A stretch of 64,000 nucleotides of DNA from Okibacterium sp. HSC-33S16 (GCF_024171565.1 NZ_JALJZZ010000004.1:124001-188000); one strand, 5' to 3'; positions 8,755-17,617 are shown, counted from the stretch's first letter. The notes: a model not told the origin generated them from the sequence alone. Numbers and translations: made by a program.

Positions 8755-9753
8755 ATGACCTCAACTTCACTCGCTCGCCTCTCTGCTCTGCTGCTCATTC
8801 CGGCACTCGCCGCGGTGGGCGTCACCGGCTGCTCCTCCACCGAGACCGCTGCGGACACCAGCGAGAAGGCGTGGAGCTACACCGACGACACCGGCAAGAC
8901 GGTCAATCTGGATGCCCAGCCGGAGCGCATCGCGAGCTTCGCGGACTACGCGATCGGACTGCTGAGCAACGACATCGAACCGGTGGCCATCTTCGGCCGC
9001 GTCGATGTTGCGAGCGACGACCGCTTCGCGGACTACGACATTTCTGACACCGCCATCGTCGGCAACAGCTATGGCGAGATCGACCTTGAGGCACTCGCTG
9101 AGGCGGCACCCGAGCTGATCGTCACCGGTATCTACCCGACCGACCGCGAAGGCACCCTCGACCTCGAAGGTCCGCTTTACGGTGTCGCCGACGTCGAGCA
9201 GCAGAAGCAGCTCGAGAAGATCGCCCCGGTCGTAGCGATCGAGGTCGGTGGCAAGGGAAGCGACGTCATCGAGAGCCTGAGCAACCTGGCCGAAGCGCTC
9301 GGTACCGACCCGGAGACCATTGCTGCCGGGAAGAAAAAGTACGACGAGGCTGCGGCCGACCTCACCGCTGCTGCCGAAGAGACCGGTCTGGAAGTAACCC
9401 AGATGTACGCGGACGCTGACGGCGTCTATGTCGTGAAGCCCCTCGACGAGCCCGAGACCGAACTTTACGGCGAGCTGGGCGTGAACTTCACCAACGCCAA
9501 CCCCGACGGCTACTACTACTGGGACATCTACAGCTGGGAGAACGCGGGCCAGATGATGACCGGAGATGTTCTCCTCGTCAACGTTGAAGGCCTTCAGGAA
9601 GAGGATCTTCTCGCCCAGCCGACCTTCGCGTCGCACCCCGCGTTGCAGGCTGGTCAGATCCACACCTGGAACGGCGCTGCGCTCGACTACGCCTCCCAGG
9701 CCGCTCACATGACAGAGCTCGCATCCATCCTGCGCGACTCGAAGAAGCTCTAG
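8755..9753 (+). CDS. iron-siderophore-binding lipoprotein
   Basis: 332 residues. The signal peptide ends in the lipobox GVTGC with Cys at 26. The mature protein has the class III (FepB/FecB-like) binding-protein pattern: a hydrophobic-pocket N-lobe beginning GKTVNLDAQPERIASF, a long connecting helix, and a C-lobe ending near LTELASILRDSKKL. A siderophore or similar iron complex would be captured outside the membrane and passed to the two FecCD permeases encoded just upstream. Expression is under its own strong iron box. No ribosome site is visible, in agreement with a leaderless start. Confidence 0.9.
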   Translation: MTSTSLARLSALLLIPALAAVGVTGCSSTETAADTSEKAWSYTDDTGKTVNLDAQPERIASFADYAIGLLSNDIEPVAIFGRVDVASDDRFADYDISDTAIVGNSYGEIDLEALAEAAPELIVTGIYPTDREGTLDLEGPLYGVADVEQQKQLEKIAPVVAIEVGGKGSDVIESLSNLAEALGTDPETIAAGKKKYDEAAADLTAAAEETGLEVTQMYADADGVYVVKPLDEPETELYGELGVNFTNANPDGYYYWDIYSWENAGQMMTGDVLLVNVEGLQEEDLLAQPTFASHPALQAGQIHTWNGAALDYASQAAHMTELASILRDSKKL

Positions 9754-9786
9754 ATCACACCTGATGATGCAGGGGAGGGGGCGGTC

Positions 9787-10548
9787 ATGACGTACGTTCG
9801 TGTCGATGGCGCCGACCTCTACAGCGAGACCATCGGGTCGGGCGTGCCCCTCCTCCTGCTACACGGCGGATTCTGTTCGCTTCACACCCTTCAGGCCCAG
9901 GCGAACGCCCTCGCCGAACGGTTCACCGTCACCGCCTACGAACGGCCCGGGCACGGGCGAACCGCCGATACCGCCGGCCCGTACAGTTTCGAAGCGAGCA
10001 CCGCCGAGGCTGTCGCGTACCTCGATGTCCTCGGGCTCGACCGCGTCCACGTCGTCGGCCACAGCGACGGCGCCATCGTCGGCCTCATGCTCGCCATGCG
10101 TCACACCGAGCGGGTGCTCTCACTGGTTGCCCTCAGCGGCAACCTCGACCCCAGCGCATTCACGAGCGCTCCCGATGACATCGACTGGGCTGAAGCCGGA
10201 GTCGCCCCCGCGGGTGAACCCGACCTCGGTCGCGAGGTCTACGACGAGCTTTCTCCCGACGGCGCTGCCCACGCCGAGGTCGTCCTCGACAAACTGCGCA
10301 CGCTCTGGGCCACCGAACCGCACATCGCACCTGGCGAGCTCAGCGCCATCACCGCCCCGACCCTCGTCGTCTCGGGCGACCGCGACACCATCCGGATTGA
10401 CCACTCAGCGCTCATCGCGTCGTCGATCCGGCAGGGCCAGCTCTGCATCGTCCCCGGGGCCACCCACGACCTCGTCTCTGAGAAGCCCGGCCTGCTCGCC
10501 GCAATCCTCACCGACTTCTACGATGGGCTCGGCGCCAGTCGTCCCTAG
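9787..10548 (+). CDS. alpha/beta-fold hydrolase
   Basis: 253 residues with a G-rich ribosome site (GGGGAGGGGG) before the ATG. It shows the oxyanion-hole segment LLHGG at about 25-28, the nucleophile elbow GHSDGA with Ser at 93, an acid in SGDRD near 199 and the catalytic His in GATHD at 227. No signal peptide, so it acts in the cytosol. The substrate cannot be named. Family members include esterases, lactonases and C-C hydrolases. It follows the iron operon by 33 bases but has no iron box, and siderophore-ester hydrolysis is possible though unproven. Confidence 0.85.
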   Translation: MTYVRVDGADLYSETIGSGVPLLLLHGGFCSLHTLQAQANALAERFTVTAYERPGHGRTADTAGPYSFEASTAEAVAYLDVLGLDRVHVVGHSDGAIVGLMLAMRHTERVLSLVALSGNLDPSAFTSAPDDIDWAEAGVAPAGEPDLGREVYDELSPDGAAHAEVVLDKLRTLWATEPHIAPGELSAITAPTLVVSGDRDTIRIDHSALIASSIRQGQLCIVPGATHDLVSEKPGLLAAILTDFYDGLGASRP

Positions 10549-10563
10549 CGCCGAGCCCCTAGA

Positions 10564-10950
10564 GTGTCGAGAGTGACGACATTCGCCGCCCTCGCCGCCA
10601 CCGTTCTCCTCGGTGCGCTCGCGCTCTTCCAACTCGCCCTCATCGCCGGCGTGCCCATCGGCCGCTTTGCGTGGGGCGGCCAGCACCGCATCCTGCCAGC
10701 CAAGCTCCGCGTCGGCAGTGTGATCTCGATCGTGCTCTACGCCGTCTTCGCGGTCATCATCCTCGAGCGGGCGAGCATGATTTCTCTTCTTCCGGATGCC
10801 GTCGCCACCGTCGGAATCTGGATCCTCATGGCCTATTTCGCCCTGGGCATCGTGATGAACGGCATTTCGCGCAGCACACCCGAACGCAACCTGATGACGC
10901 CGGTGTGCGTAGTGCTCGCCGTTCTCTGCGTGCTGGTCGGGCTGTCCTGA
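10564..10950 (+). CDS. four-helix small membrane protein, function unknown
   Basis: 128 residues with four hydrophobic segments (about 6-28, 50-68, 78-97, 110-127) and few charges. A conserved-looking loop RFAWGGQHRILPAKLRVGS lies between the first two. Similar short proteins are common in actinobacteria, but I know no function. The GTG at 10564 is used, and a second GTG at 10573 is an alternative. It starts 15 bases after the hydrolase gene and may share its transcript. Confidence 0.7.
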   Translation: MSRVTTFAALAATVLLGALALFQLALIAGVPIGRFAWGGQHRILPAKLRVGSVISIVLYAVFAVIILERASMISLLPDAVATVGIWILMAYFALGIVMNGISRSTPERNLMTPVCVVLAVLCVLVGLS

Positions 10951-10957
10951 CCACACG

Positions 10958-11851
10958 CTAACGGAGCGAATTCACCTCATATGTCGTGACGAGGGTGTGC
11001 GTTTCGCCGGCCGGCAACTGCACCCACGACGACCCGACGTTCGCGGTCTCGACGCAGATCATGTCGGTCCACTCGTCGTCACCGAAGTCCGGCATGCTCG
11101 CCGCCTGCTCGGACCACGGGTTCCACACGACGGTGTCGACCGCGTTCGAGCGGGAAATGCGGACTTGCCGCGTGGCATCCGTCATCACGGTCTCACCGCT
11201 CGCCCCAGAAATCGTGCGGGTCATCGGGCCGGTGAGCCGCAACGGCTCGGTGGACTGGAAGCCGGTTTCGGTGAGATCGCAATAGGTGAGGCCGCCCAGG
11301 CCGGAGACCGCGGCATCGCGCACATCGGAAACCGCGAAGTAGGTGTGGAGCGACTCCTCAAAGGTGATCTCGGAGTCCTCGAGGTTCGTCACCGAGAGCG
11401 ACAGCCGCAGGCGTGCCCCAACGACGACCTCGTAGTGGGCCTCGAAGCGGTGGGGCCAGGCCGAGGCGCGCGTGTCGGCCGAATCGGTGAGCCGGAAGAC
11501 GAGTCGCACGTCGGTGCCGTCGTCGGTCGCGGACTCGAGCGTCCAATCGGTGATGCGGGCCCAGCCGTGCTGCGGGCCGGCCGGGTGCGCACCGAACCAC
11601 GGAAAGCAGATCGGCACGCCGCCGCGAATCGGGGTGGCCTCGGCGAAGTTACTCGCCGCGCTCATCCACAGAACGGGCTTTGCGCCGGTCGGCTGCCACC
11701 GGGTGACGTGGGCACCCTGCAGATAGATTTCGGCCGAGCCGGTCGGGCCGTCGACGACGAGACGGGGCAGTCCACTCTCGCCGGTCTCGAGGTTGACAGA
11801 GTCGGGGAGGGCAGTATCGATCAGCGGATGCGTGTCGGCGAGCGTTGTCAT
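10958..11851 (-). CDS. D-hexose-6-phosphate mutarotase (aldose 1-epimerase family)
   Basis: 297 residues. The pattern RGGVPICFPWFG followed by HGWARITDW is typical of the YeaD/YMR099C branch of the galactose-mutarotase superfamily, which interconverts alpha and beta glucose 6-phosphate. The invariant His lies in HGWAR and the likely catalytic Glu in MICVETAN near residue 265. The beta-sandwich length is normal. It is cytosolic and convergent with the small membrane protein gene; only seven bases separate the two stops. No partner in the immediate neighbourhood defines a special pathway. Confidence 0.9.
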   Translation of the reverse strand: MTTLADTHPLIDTALPDSVNLETGESGLPRLVVDGPTGSAEIYLQGAHVTRWQPTGAKPVLWMSAASNFAEATPIRGGVPICFPWFGAHPAGPQHGWARITDWTLESATDDGTDVRLVFRLTDSADTRASAWPHRFEAHYEVVVGARLRLSLSVTNLEDSEITFEESLHTYFAVSDVRDAAVSGLGGLTYCDLTETGFQSTEPLRLTGPMTRTISGASGETVMTDATRQVRISRSNAVDTVVWNPWSEQAASMPDFGDDEWTDMICVETANVGSSWVQLPAGETHTLVTTYEVNSLR

Positions 11852-11966
11852 GTGGTTCCGTTTCGGTGCAGGAGCGGCCGTCCAACCGAAGGAACGCGGT
11901 GGCGACGGTGCTCACGAGATCTCAGATTAGGCAGGCGGTTCAAAGTTTGTCAACCGGTTGCCAAAA

Positions 11967-11996
11967 TGTGACGCCGAAAGCCGACGAGGCGTCACA
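11967..11996 (-). terminator. intrinsic terminator of the CPBP protease gene
   Basis: Reading the minus strand, TGTGACGCC and GGCGTCACA form a perfect nine-base stem with a twelve-base loop. A TTTT run follows, ten bases past the stop codon. Confidence 0.75.
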
Positions 11997-12005
11997 AGGT
12001 CCGAA

Positions 12006-12752
12006 TTACAAGAGCGACCAGGCGATGACGAGGCCGTTGTATGTGACGTGCGCGATGATTCCCGCGCCCAGGCGACCGGTCGTCGCGGCGAGCACGCCGG
12101 TGCCGACACCGACGATGAGCGTCGAGATCCCGACGACGATCATCTCCAGTCCGCCGCTCGTCTGCAGCATGTGAACAGCGGCGAAGATGACAGCGGTCAC
12201 GAGAATGGCCACGACCACGGGAATGCGTGACGCTCTGAGAGTGGGGGACGCCGTGGCGAGAGAAGCGCGCACGAGGGAGCGTTGCAGGAGTCCCCGGAAG
12301 AACAGCTCCTCGATCAGCGGAGCGGCGATCACCGGCGCGAGGAGCGCGAGCAGCACCCACCAGACGTCGTGGACGACGGGGCCGAAGGTCGGGCCGCCGG
12401 TGGCCACGCGACCGTAGACCACAATCTCAACGAGGGTTGCTGCGGCGCGCATCATTCCACCGACGACGAGGCCGAAGAAGAGGTCGATCCACGCGAACCG
12501 CAGCCCGAAGTCCCGCACGAGCGACCGACGCCCGCGCACGTATGAGGCGAAGAACACGGCGCCGAGCAGCGGCACCCAGGCGGCGAAGTAGCTCAGTGCC
12601 GTTCGGAGTTCCGGGACCGCCGGCCAGCCGCGCGTGGCCGCCCAGCCCACGGCCCAAACGAGCAGCACGGCGAGCGCAATCCCGACGGTGGCGTCGTTGA
12701 GACCCCACCGCACCTTGCGGTCGACGGACCCGCGCGGGGCGATCGTGCTCAT
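12006..12752 (-). CDS. CPBP-family intramembrane metalloprotease
   Basis: 248 residues with about seven membrane helices. The CPBP (Abi) motif EELFFRG lies near residue 168, and a second motif with a conserved His occurs in AVHMLQT near 213. A further FASYVRGRRS loop and Asn/His in AHVTYNG near 238 complete the expected active-site constellation. Such proteases cleave membrane or prenylated substrates, and in bacteria some confer bacteriocin self-immunity. No bacteriocin gene is adjacent. It is monocistronic and ends in an intrinsic terminator. Confidence 0.88.
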   Translation of the reverse strand: MSTIAPRGSVDRKVRWGLNDATVGIALAVLLVWAVGWAATRGWPAVPELRTALSYFAAWVPLLGAVFFASYVRGRRSLVRDFGLRFAWIDLFFGLVVGGMMRAAATLVEIVVYGRVATGGPTFGPVVHDVWWVLLALLAPVIAAPLIEELFFRGLLQRSLVRASLATASPTLRASRIPVVVAILVTAVIFAAVHMLQTSGGLEMIVVGISTLIVGVGTGVLAATTGRLGAGIIAHVTYNGLVIAWSLL

Positions 12753-12916
12753 GACTCAACGATAGAGGTCAGCGCCATACGGATACAGTCACCCCCGCAT
12801 TGGGCACTGTCTGTGCAGTCGCTGCACCGATAGGTTCGATGGGCACACCCGAATGCCGGTCCTCCTGAATGCGGCCAGCTCGATGACACTGTGCCTTTCT
12901 GAGGGGGAAGTAACGG

Positions 12917-14518
12917 ATGTTCCGTATTGCTCATAAATTCTCGCGCGGTCGATTGGCGGCTGGCGTTCTCGCCGCGTCACTCGTCGCGTCGGCGGCGCTG
13001 GTGGGGGCACCCGCCCAAGCCGCTCCCGTGGAAGGCGTTACCGTCGCGGGTAGCGTCTTGATCGCCTCCGGAAAGGTGCCTGCTGGCACCGAAGTCCAAC
13101 TTGTTCGACTGGGGCACGGTGCGATCTCCCAACCGACGAGCGGGGAATTTTTATTCAGTGGGGTTGTGCCCGGCGACTATCGCCTCGAGCTCCTGGGCGA
13201 GTACGTGAAAGGCAGTGAGTTCCTGGAGGTTACCGATCATGACCTCGATGTCGAGCTAGCTGGCATCTACGGTGGAGCTGTCATCGGCAACCTGGCGGCG
13301 GCAGGCGCCTCCGAACGCACGAGCATTGCCGTGCACGCGTATGACGAGGACGGTCAGGTCGTCACCACCTCGTTCATGCCGGAGGGCGGCTCGGGTAGCT
13401 ATCGGCTGGGCGTGCTCCCAGCAGGCGTTTACAAGATTGGGTTCCGCGATAACTCAACGAGGTCATCCTCAGCCCCGCTCGACGACATCTACTTCGACCA
13501 GAAGAGTACCTACGATGAGGCTCGTTTCGTCACCGTAAAGGAAGGTGAAACGACCCGGGGCGTGGACGCGGCCTGGAACGCCGACGGAACCATCGCTGGT
13601 GCGCCGCCAGTCAATGATCAGTGGGGCCTCGTTGAAGGAACCGTGACGACCGACCTGCCGACCGACGGCCTTGAGATCATCGTCGCATTCGAGTCCACCA
13701 CGGCTGGCGATGTGGAAGAAGTCTCCACGAGTTTCGCTGACGGAGAAGACTGGAGCGGCACCTACACGGCAGCTCTGAGCCCGGGTACATATCGAGTGGG
13801 ATTTAGTAAATCATCGAGCTCAACCTCCTCGGTGGAAGTCACTCCCACTTACTACGGCGGCAGCACCTACGAGACCGCGAAGACCATCACGGTCAAGGCT
13901 GATGAGACAGTGACCGGTATCGACGCGAAGATTACGGGCTCCAGTGTCCCGGTGAACCCCGGGAATCCGACCAACCCGACGAACCCGACGAACCCCGGAA
14001 ACCCGACCACCCCCGGCACACCTGCTACTCCCGGCGCGGGCGAAGGCCTCCCGACCACCGGCCCCGCAGCACCAAGCGGCAGCGTCACCGCTGGCGTCTC
14101 CAGCTCCGGAACGGTCACACCGGGCGAATCCGTCTCGGTCGCAGCAACCGGCCTCCCGGCCAGCGCTTCGGTCGATGTGTACCTCCACTCCACGCCGCTC
14201 TTCCTTGGCACGCTTAAGACGAACGCGAGCGGCGGAATCTCCGGAACCGTCGCCCTGCCCGCAACGGCTCCCGCCGGCGCGCACCACATTGTGTTGCATT
14301 ACACAGTGGACGGCGTCGCGACCGAACTGGCGATCGCCGCAGTGACGATCACACCCGAGGCTTCTGCTGCAGCAATCGCGAAGGCCAAAGCCGCCGGTAA
14401 GCTGCCGTCGACCGGTGCCGACTTGATGACGAGCCTGCTGCTCATGACCCTGCTGATCGCAGCGGGCGTCTCAGCAACGCTGGTCTCCCGTCGCAGGCGC
14501 GTGACGGCATCCGTCTAA
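12917..14518 (+). CDS. wall-anchored surface protein with LPSTG sorting signal
   Basis: 533 residues, with a strong G-rich ribosome site at 12901-12909. The signal peptide ends near AQAAPVEG (about 37). The exported part has three or four beta-sandwich modules like carboxypeptidase-regulatory/SdrD-B repeats (segments such as GDYRLELLGEY, AGVYKIGF, PGTYRVGF). A linker of NPTNPTNPTNPGNPTTPG type follows at about 345-370, then a further beta domain. The C-terminus has LPSTGAD, a hydrophobic helix and RRRR. An extra LPTTGP lies in the linker and is too far from any helix to act as the anchor. Role: sortase-linked surface protein, possibly adhesive. Confidence 0.85.
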   Translation: MFRIAHKFSRGRLAAGVLAASLVASAALVGAPAQAAPVEGVTVAGSVLIASGKVPAGTEVQLVRLGHGAISQPTSGEFLFSGVVPGDYRLELLGEYVKGSEFLEVTDHDLDVELAGIYGGAVIGNLAAAGASERTSIAVHAYDEDGQVVTTSFMPEGGSGSYRLGVLPAGVYKIGFRDNSTRSSSAPLDDIYFDQKSTYDEARFVTVKEGETTRGVDAAWNADGTIAGAPPVNDQWGLVEGTVTTDLPTDGLEIIVAFESTTAGDVEEVSTSFADGEDWSGTYTAALSPGTYRVGFSKSSSSTSSVEVTPTYYGGSTYETAKTITVKADETVTGIDAKITGSSVPVNPGNPTNPTNPTNPGNPTTPGTPATPGAGEGLPTTGPAAPSGSVTAGVSSSGTVTPGESVSVAATGLPASASVDVYLHSTPLFLGTLKTNASGGISGTVALPATAPAGAHHIVLHYTVDGVATELAIAAVTITPEASAAAIAKAKAAGKLPSTGADLMTSLLLMTLLIAAGVSATLVSRRRRVTASV

Positions 14519-14533
14519 GCTGAACACCATCAC

Positions 14534-14570
14534 AACCGCCGGTACCTTCGGGTGCCGGCGGTTGTTCTGT
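14534..14570 (+). terminator. intrinsic terminator with UUCG tetraloop
   Basis: Thirteen-base stem AACCGCCGGTACC / GGTGCCGGCGGTT with one wobble pair, closed by a TTCG tetraloop at 14547-14550 and followed by a T-containing stretch. It lies 16 bases after the LPSTG gene. Confidence 0.85.
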
Positions 14571-14594
14571 CACCTCCACACCTAAGGCGAGCGG

Positions 14595-16565
14595 ATGCCC
14601 CAACCGACCCTGAAGATTCCTCCCGTTTCGAAGGCGAGCTCCGCGGTCCGGATGATCGAGCCTCGCCGCTGGAGCACAGCTGCAACGTGGGTGGCGCTCA
14701 TCGCCGTCATCGTGTTCCTCCCCGACGGTATGACGCGATGGTTCCTACCCAAGGACGCACTGCTGGCCATCGCCGCCGTGCTCGCGTCACTCGCGCCAGC
14801 CACTGGCCGCCTGCCTCGCTGGTTCCTCGGACTCGTCGGTGCCGGAGTCGCGACGCTTCTCATCACGGCCCTCCTGTCAGCGTCGCCGATCGGAGCAATA
14901 CTCGGCCGGTTCCCGCGCTACGAAGGCCTCGTGAGCCTCAGCGCGTACTTCGCTGCCGCGTGGATCGGAGCACGACTGCTGGGGCCGCGGTCGACGCGCT
15001 CCGCCACTCGGACGTTCACCCGCGCTGCCGCCGTGATCGCTGTTCTTCTCGGGTTCGTCGCGCTCCTTGAAACGCTTGGAGCCCGCCCAATTTCGTCCGA
15101 CCTTGACCGGCCCGGCTCGCTCGTCGGCAACGCGACCGACCAGGGCATCGTCGGCGCCATGCTCCTCATGGTCCTTGTGCTGCCGACGATTCGTTCATGG
15201 CGACCACAGCTGCTTCCGCGGCGGGGCAAGAGCACAGCAACCGAGTACCTCACCACGTCTGCCGGCGACACCGTTCTCTTGTCTGCCGGGCTGATTGGCG
15301 CCGTCTTCGCGCTGGTCCTATCGGCCTCGCGTGGAGCGCTGCTGGCCACCGCGGTGGGCATCGTGGCCCTCGTCGTGCTGATGGTCCTAGCGGCGGCGTC
15401 CCGAACCACTGCATGGTGGAAGCCAGTGCTTGCCGGCGCTGGTGGGGTGGCTCTGCTCGTGGTCGTCGCGCTGATCGCTCCGCTCACGCGGTCACGCCTG
15501 ACCGGAGGCAGCGCCTTGTCCACGCAGACGGTCAACGACCGCGTGCTGATCTGGCAGGAATCGAGCCGCATGCTCGCCGAGAAGCCGTTCTCCGGCGTCG
15601 GCCCCAGCGGCTACGCCGATGCGATTGCGCACGCCCACACCGCTGACTGGTTCTCAACAGTCGGTTCGCTGACGACTCTGGATTCACCGCACAATGTGGT
15701 CCTTCAGGCGTGGGCAGCCGGGGGAGCGGTATTCCTCCTCGTCGCCCTGGCTGTGGTCGCTGTCGTCGCGACGGTCGGGATCCGTGCCGTTCGAGCGTCT
15801 GTCGCTGGCCGGCTGCCAGAGCAACGTGATGATTCTGATGTGCTCATGGTGCCGATCCGCGATTCGCTCGCCCGCACCGATCTTCTCCTGGGCGTTCTCG
15901 CCGCGTGCGTCGTCTGGGCCGTTGCCCTGCTCACGCACTTCACGGCAGCGTCAACGAGTATCCTCGGGTGCCTTCTCGTCGGAGTGGTCGTCGCTTCCGT
16001 ACCCGCAGTGAAAGTCCGAACCTGGTGGCCCGTGCTGCGCACCGCGCTCGTTGCGCTGTGGGCGGGCTGGCTGATTGCCGTCGCGATGGCTGAGATTCCC
16101 CTGCAGCGGGGAATCGAAGCCAGCGCCCAGGGCGACGCGACCGGTGCCCTGGCGCAGTTCGAGACAGCGGCCGCTCTTCGGCCGTGGGACGCCGATCTCC
16201 GTTCCATCGCCGCTCAGACCTTCGCGGCGGCCGCCGACGGGGGAGTCGAAGGGGCAGCGGAGATCGCACTCGTCTGGGCGGAGGATGCTCTCGCGGCGAT
16301 TCCGGACAACGTGTCGACGGTGAAGGCGTATATCGTGGCGCTGCAAGCCACAGGAGACACCGATACGGCGGACGACGTCATTGGTCACGTGCTGGAGACC
16401 CGACCCGACGACTCAGACATTCACCTGAGGTGGGCCGTCAACGCTTATCTGCAGAACGATGTCGATACCGCTCGCGAGCGTGCGGCCGACGCGGAGGCGC
16501 TGGCGCCGGACGACGAAACTGTGCAGACCTTCGTCGAGTTCCTGGACAGCGTCCCCGCCCCGTAA
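14595..16565 (+). CDS. O-antigen ligase/polymerase-like membrane protein with TPR tail
   Basis: 656 residues. Residues 1 to about 495 hold ten to twelve membrane segments. The Wzy/WaaL-type outer loop includes RVLIWQESSRMLAEKPFSGV and GPSGYADAIAHAH, then SPHNVVLQAWAAGG. The conserved His of this loop in SPHN matches the family. Residues about 510-656 form TPR-like helical pairs (ALAQFETAAALRPWDADL, DDVIGHVLETRPDDS). WaaL/Wzy proteins join lipid-linked glycans or polymerise repeats outside the membrane. Here it stands alone, about 40 kb from the polysaccharide cluster, next to a wall-anchored protein. Glycosylation of surface proteins is one possible role and is inferred. Confidence 0.85.
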   Translation: MPQPTLKIPPVSKASSAVRMIEPRRWSTAATWVALIAVIVFLPDGMTRWFLPKDALLAIAAVLASLAPATGRLPRWFLGLVGAGVATLLITALLSASPIGAILGRFPRYEGLVSLSAYFAAAWIGARLLGPRSTRSATRTFTRAAAVIAVLLGFVALLETLGARPISSDLDRPGSLVGNATDQGIVGAMLLMVLVLPTIRSWRPQLLPRRGKSTATEYLTTSAGDTVLLSAGLIGAVFALVLSASRGALLATAVGIVALVVLMVLAAASRTTAWWKPVLAGAGGVALLVVVALIAPLTRSRLTGGSALSTQTVNDRVLIWQESSRMLAEKPFSGVGPSGYADAIAHAHTADWFSTVGSLTTLDSPHNVVLQAWAAGGAVFLLVALAVVAVVATVGIRAVRASVAGRLPEQRDDSDVLMVPIRDSLARTDLLLGVLAACVVWAVALLTHFTAASTSILGCLLVGVVVASVPAVKVRTWWPVLRTALVALWAGWLIAVAMAEIPLQRGIEASAQGDATGALAQFETAAALRPWDADLRSIAAQTFAAAADGGVEGAAEIALVWAEDALAAIPDNVSTVKAYIVALQATGDTDTADDVIGHVLETRPDDSDIHLRWAVNAYLQNDVDTARERAADAEALAPDDETVQTFVEFLDSVPAP

Positions 16566-16583
16566 TCCGGTGGGGCGTCGAAC

Positions 16584-17186
16584 CTAGATGTACTGGTTCA
16601 ACCCAACATCGCCGATGCTGTCGTCGGTGATCTCTTCCCAAAGCACGACCGAGGCCGCGTCGGCCACCCCGGTCTGCGCTGCGCGATCAATGAGGCGCTC
16701 GGCGAGCAGCGTCGAGTCGTTGCAGCGACCGGCGAGAAGGATCGTCACGATGACATACGACCCGAACCGTTGCTCGACCTCGGCCTGGATGTTTTCGCTG
16801 AGGGATTCAGAGACCGAGAGCAGCGCCTTTTTCGCTGAGCGTGGCATCCGTTCTGAAGAATGGCCAATGACCAGGATCAGGTGGTTGAGGGAAGGCACGC
16901 GCTCGGCGAGGGTGAGGCAGACGTCGAGGCGAGAATTGAGGTGCTCGCGGATCGCAACGGCGTCAGTGGCTTCGGGCGCCGCGATGCCGAGAACAGCGGC
17001 GGCGTAGCCGTTATCGGCTGTCTCGACGCGATCGACCCGGTCAACCTCGGGGAAATCCGCCATCGAACTCAGGCAGGCGAGGTCATCGCCGACGAGGAGA
17101 ATGCGGTGCGTCGGCGACTCGCGCTCAGCGGGGTTTTCGGCACGCCAGACCGCATCGTCGATCCGGAGCTGGGACTCGATAACCAT
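16584..17186 (-). CDS. uncharacterised 200-residue protein, Rossmann-like start
   Basis: 200 residues. A GGAAGG site precedes the ATG on the minus strand at normal distance. The N-terminal half has HRILLVGDD at about 27-35 and alternating strands and helices (VDRVETADNGYAAAVLGIA, LNHLILVIGHSS), like a Rossmann or receiver-type fold. It lacks a clear nucleotide-binding glycine pattern. The central part NIQAEVEQRFGSYVIVTILLAG resembles late strands of short-chain dehydrogenase folds. The Tyr-Lys pair of active dehydrogenases is not visible. Function unknown. It shares a general design with the 186-residue protein at 41746-42306. Confidence 0.65.
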   Translation of the reverse strand: MVIESQLRIDDAVWRAENPAERESPTHRILLVGDDLACLSSMADFPEVDRVDRVETADNGYAAAVLGIAAPEATDAVAIREHLNSRLDVCLTLAERVPSLNHLILVIGHSSERMPRSAKKALLSVSESLSENIQAEVEQRFGSYVIVTILLAGRCNDSTLLAERLIDRAAQTGVADAASVVLWEEITDDSIGDVGLNQYI

Positions 17187-17238
17187 GGTGTGCTGCCTTC
17201 CTTCGGTCAGTAGTTACAGGGGGAGAGGGTGCGCCGAT

Positions 17239-17544
17239 CTAGCAGTTCACGCAGGAGGCGGCGTACGGAACGGCTTCGAGGCGGGCCGCCGGGATGGAAT
17301 CGCCGCAGGAGATGCAGCGTCCGTATGTGCCGGAGTCCAGTCGGGCCAGTGCGCCACGAATTTGCTCGGCGACGGTCTTGGCGGTGCCACTCGTTGACCA
17401 GGCGACCGGATCGATGTGCGGAGCGGCCCGGTCGGCGAGTTCAGCGATGAGCTGTTCACGCTCGGCGAGCTCCTGCTCGAGGGTGTGACGGAGGGCATCG
17501 GTCGAGGGGGGAAGGGTGGTTGCGGCAGTGGTGTGTGCGTTCAT
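17239..17544 (-). CDS. TraR/DksA-family zinc-finger protein
   Basis: 101 residues. The frame is open further upstream, but the ATG at 17544 follows AGGAG by five bases on the minus strand and gives the size normal for this family. A coiled-coil N-terminal half (about 15-60) precedes a C4 zinc finger CISC-x17-CVNC at the very C-terminus. DksA/TraR proteins bind in the RNA polymerase secondary channel and modulate transcription initiation. This short actinobacterial form lacks the long DksA coiled coil. It follows an intrinsic terminator, so it probably has its own promoter or depends on read-through. Confidence 0.88.
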   Translation of the reverse strand: MNAHTTAATTLPPSTDALRHTLEQELAEREQLIAELADRAAPHIDPVAWSTSGTAKTVAEQIRGALARLDSGTYGRCISCGDSIPAARLEAVPYAASCVNC

Positions 17545-17562
17545 GAGAACTCCTTTTTTGGG

Positions 17563-17594
17563 AAACAAAAAACGCGCCGGGTGTGCGGCGCGTT
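17563..17594 (-). terminator. intrinsic terminator between small gene and dksA-like gene
   Basis: On the minus strand, nine-base arms AACGCGCCG and CGGCGCGTT flank a six-base loop and are followed by TTTTTGTTT. It lies 23 bases past the stop of the 42-codon gene and 19 bases before the zinc-finger gene, so it could also act as an attenuator of the latter. Confidence 0.85.
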
Positions 17595-17617
17595 CAGGTG
17601 ATCGAAATACGAGATCG

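Noticed and set aside
13956-14010. Asn-Pro-Thr repeat considered as a possible CRISPR-like or satellite array
   Set aside because: The short repeats keep codon phase and encode a linker in a surface protein.
14043-14065. LPTTGP as a sortase signal
   Set aside because: It lies in the middle of the protein without a following hydrophobic helix; the true signal is LPSTG near the C-terminus.
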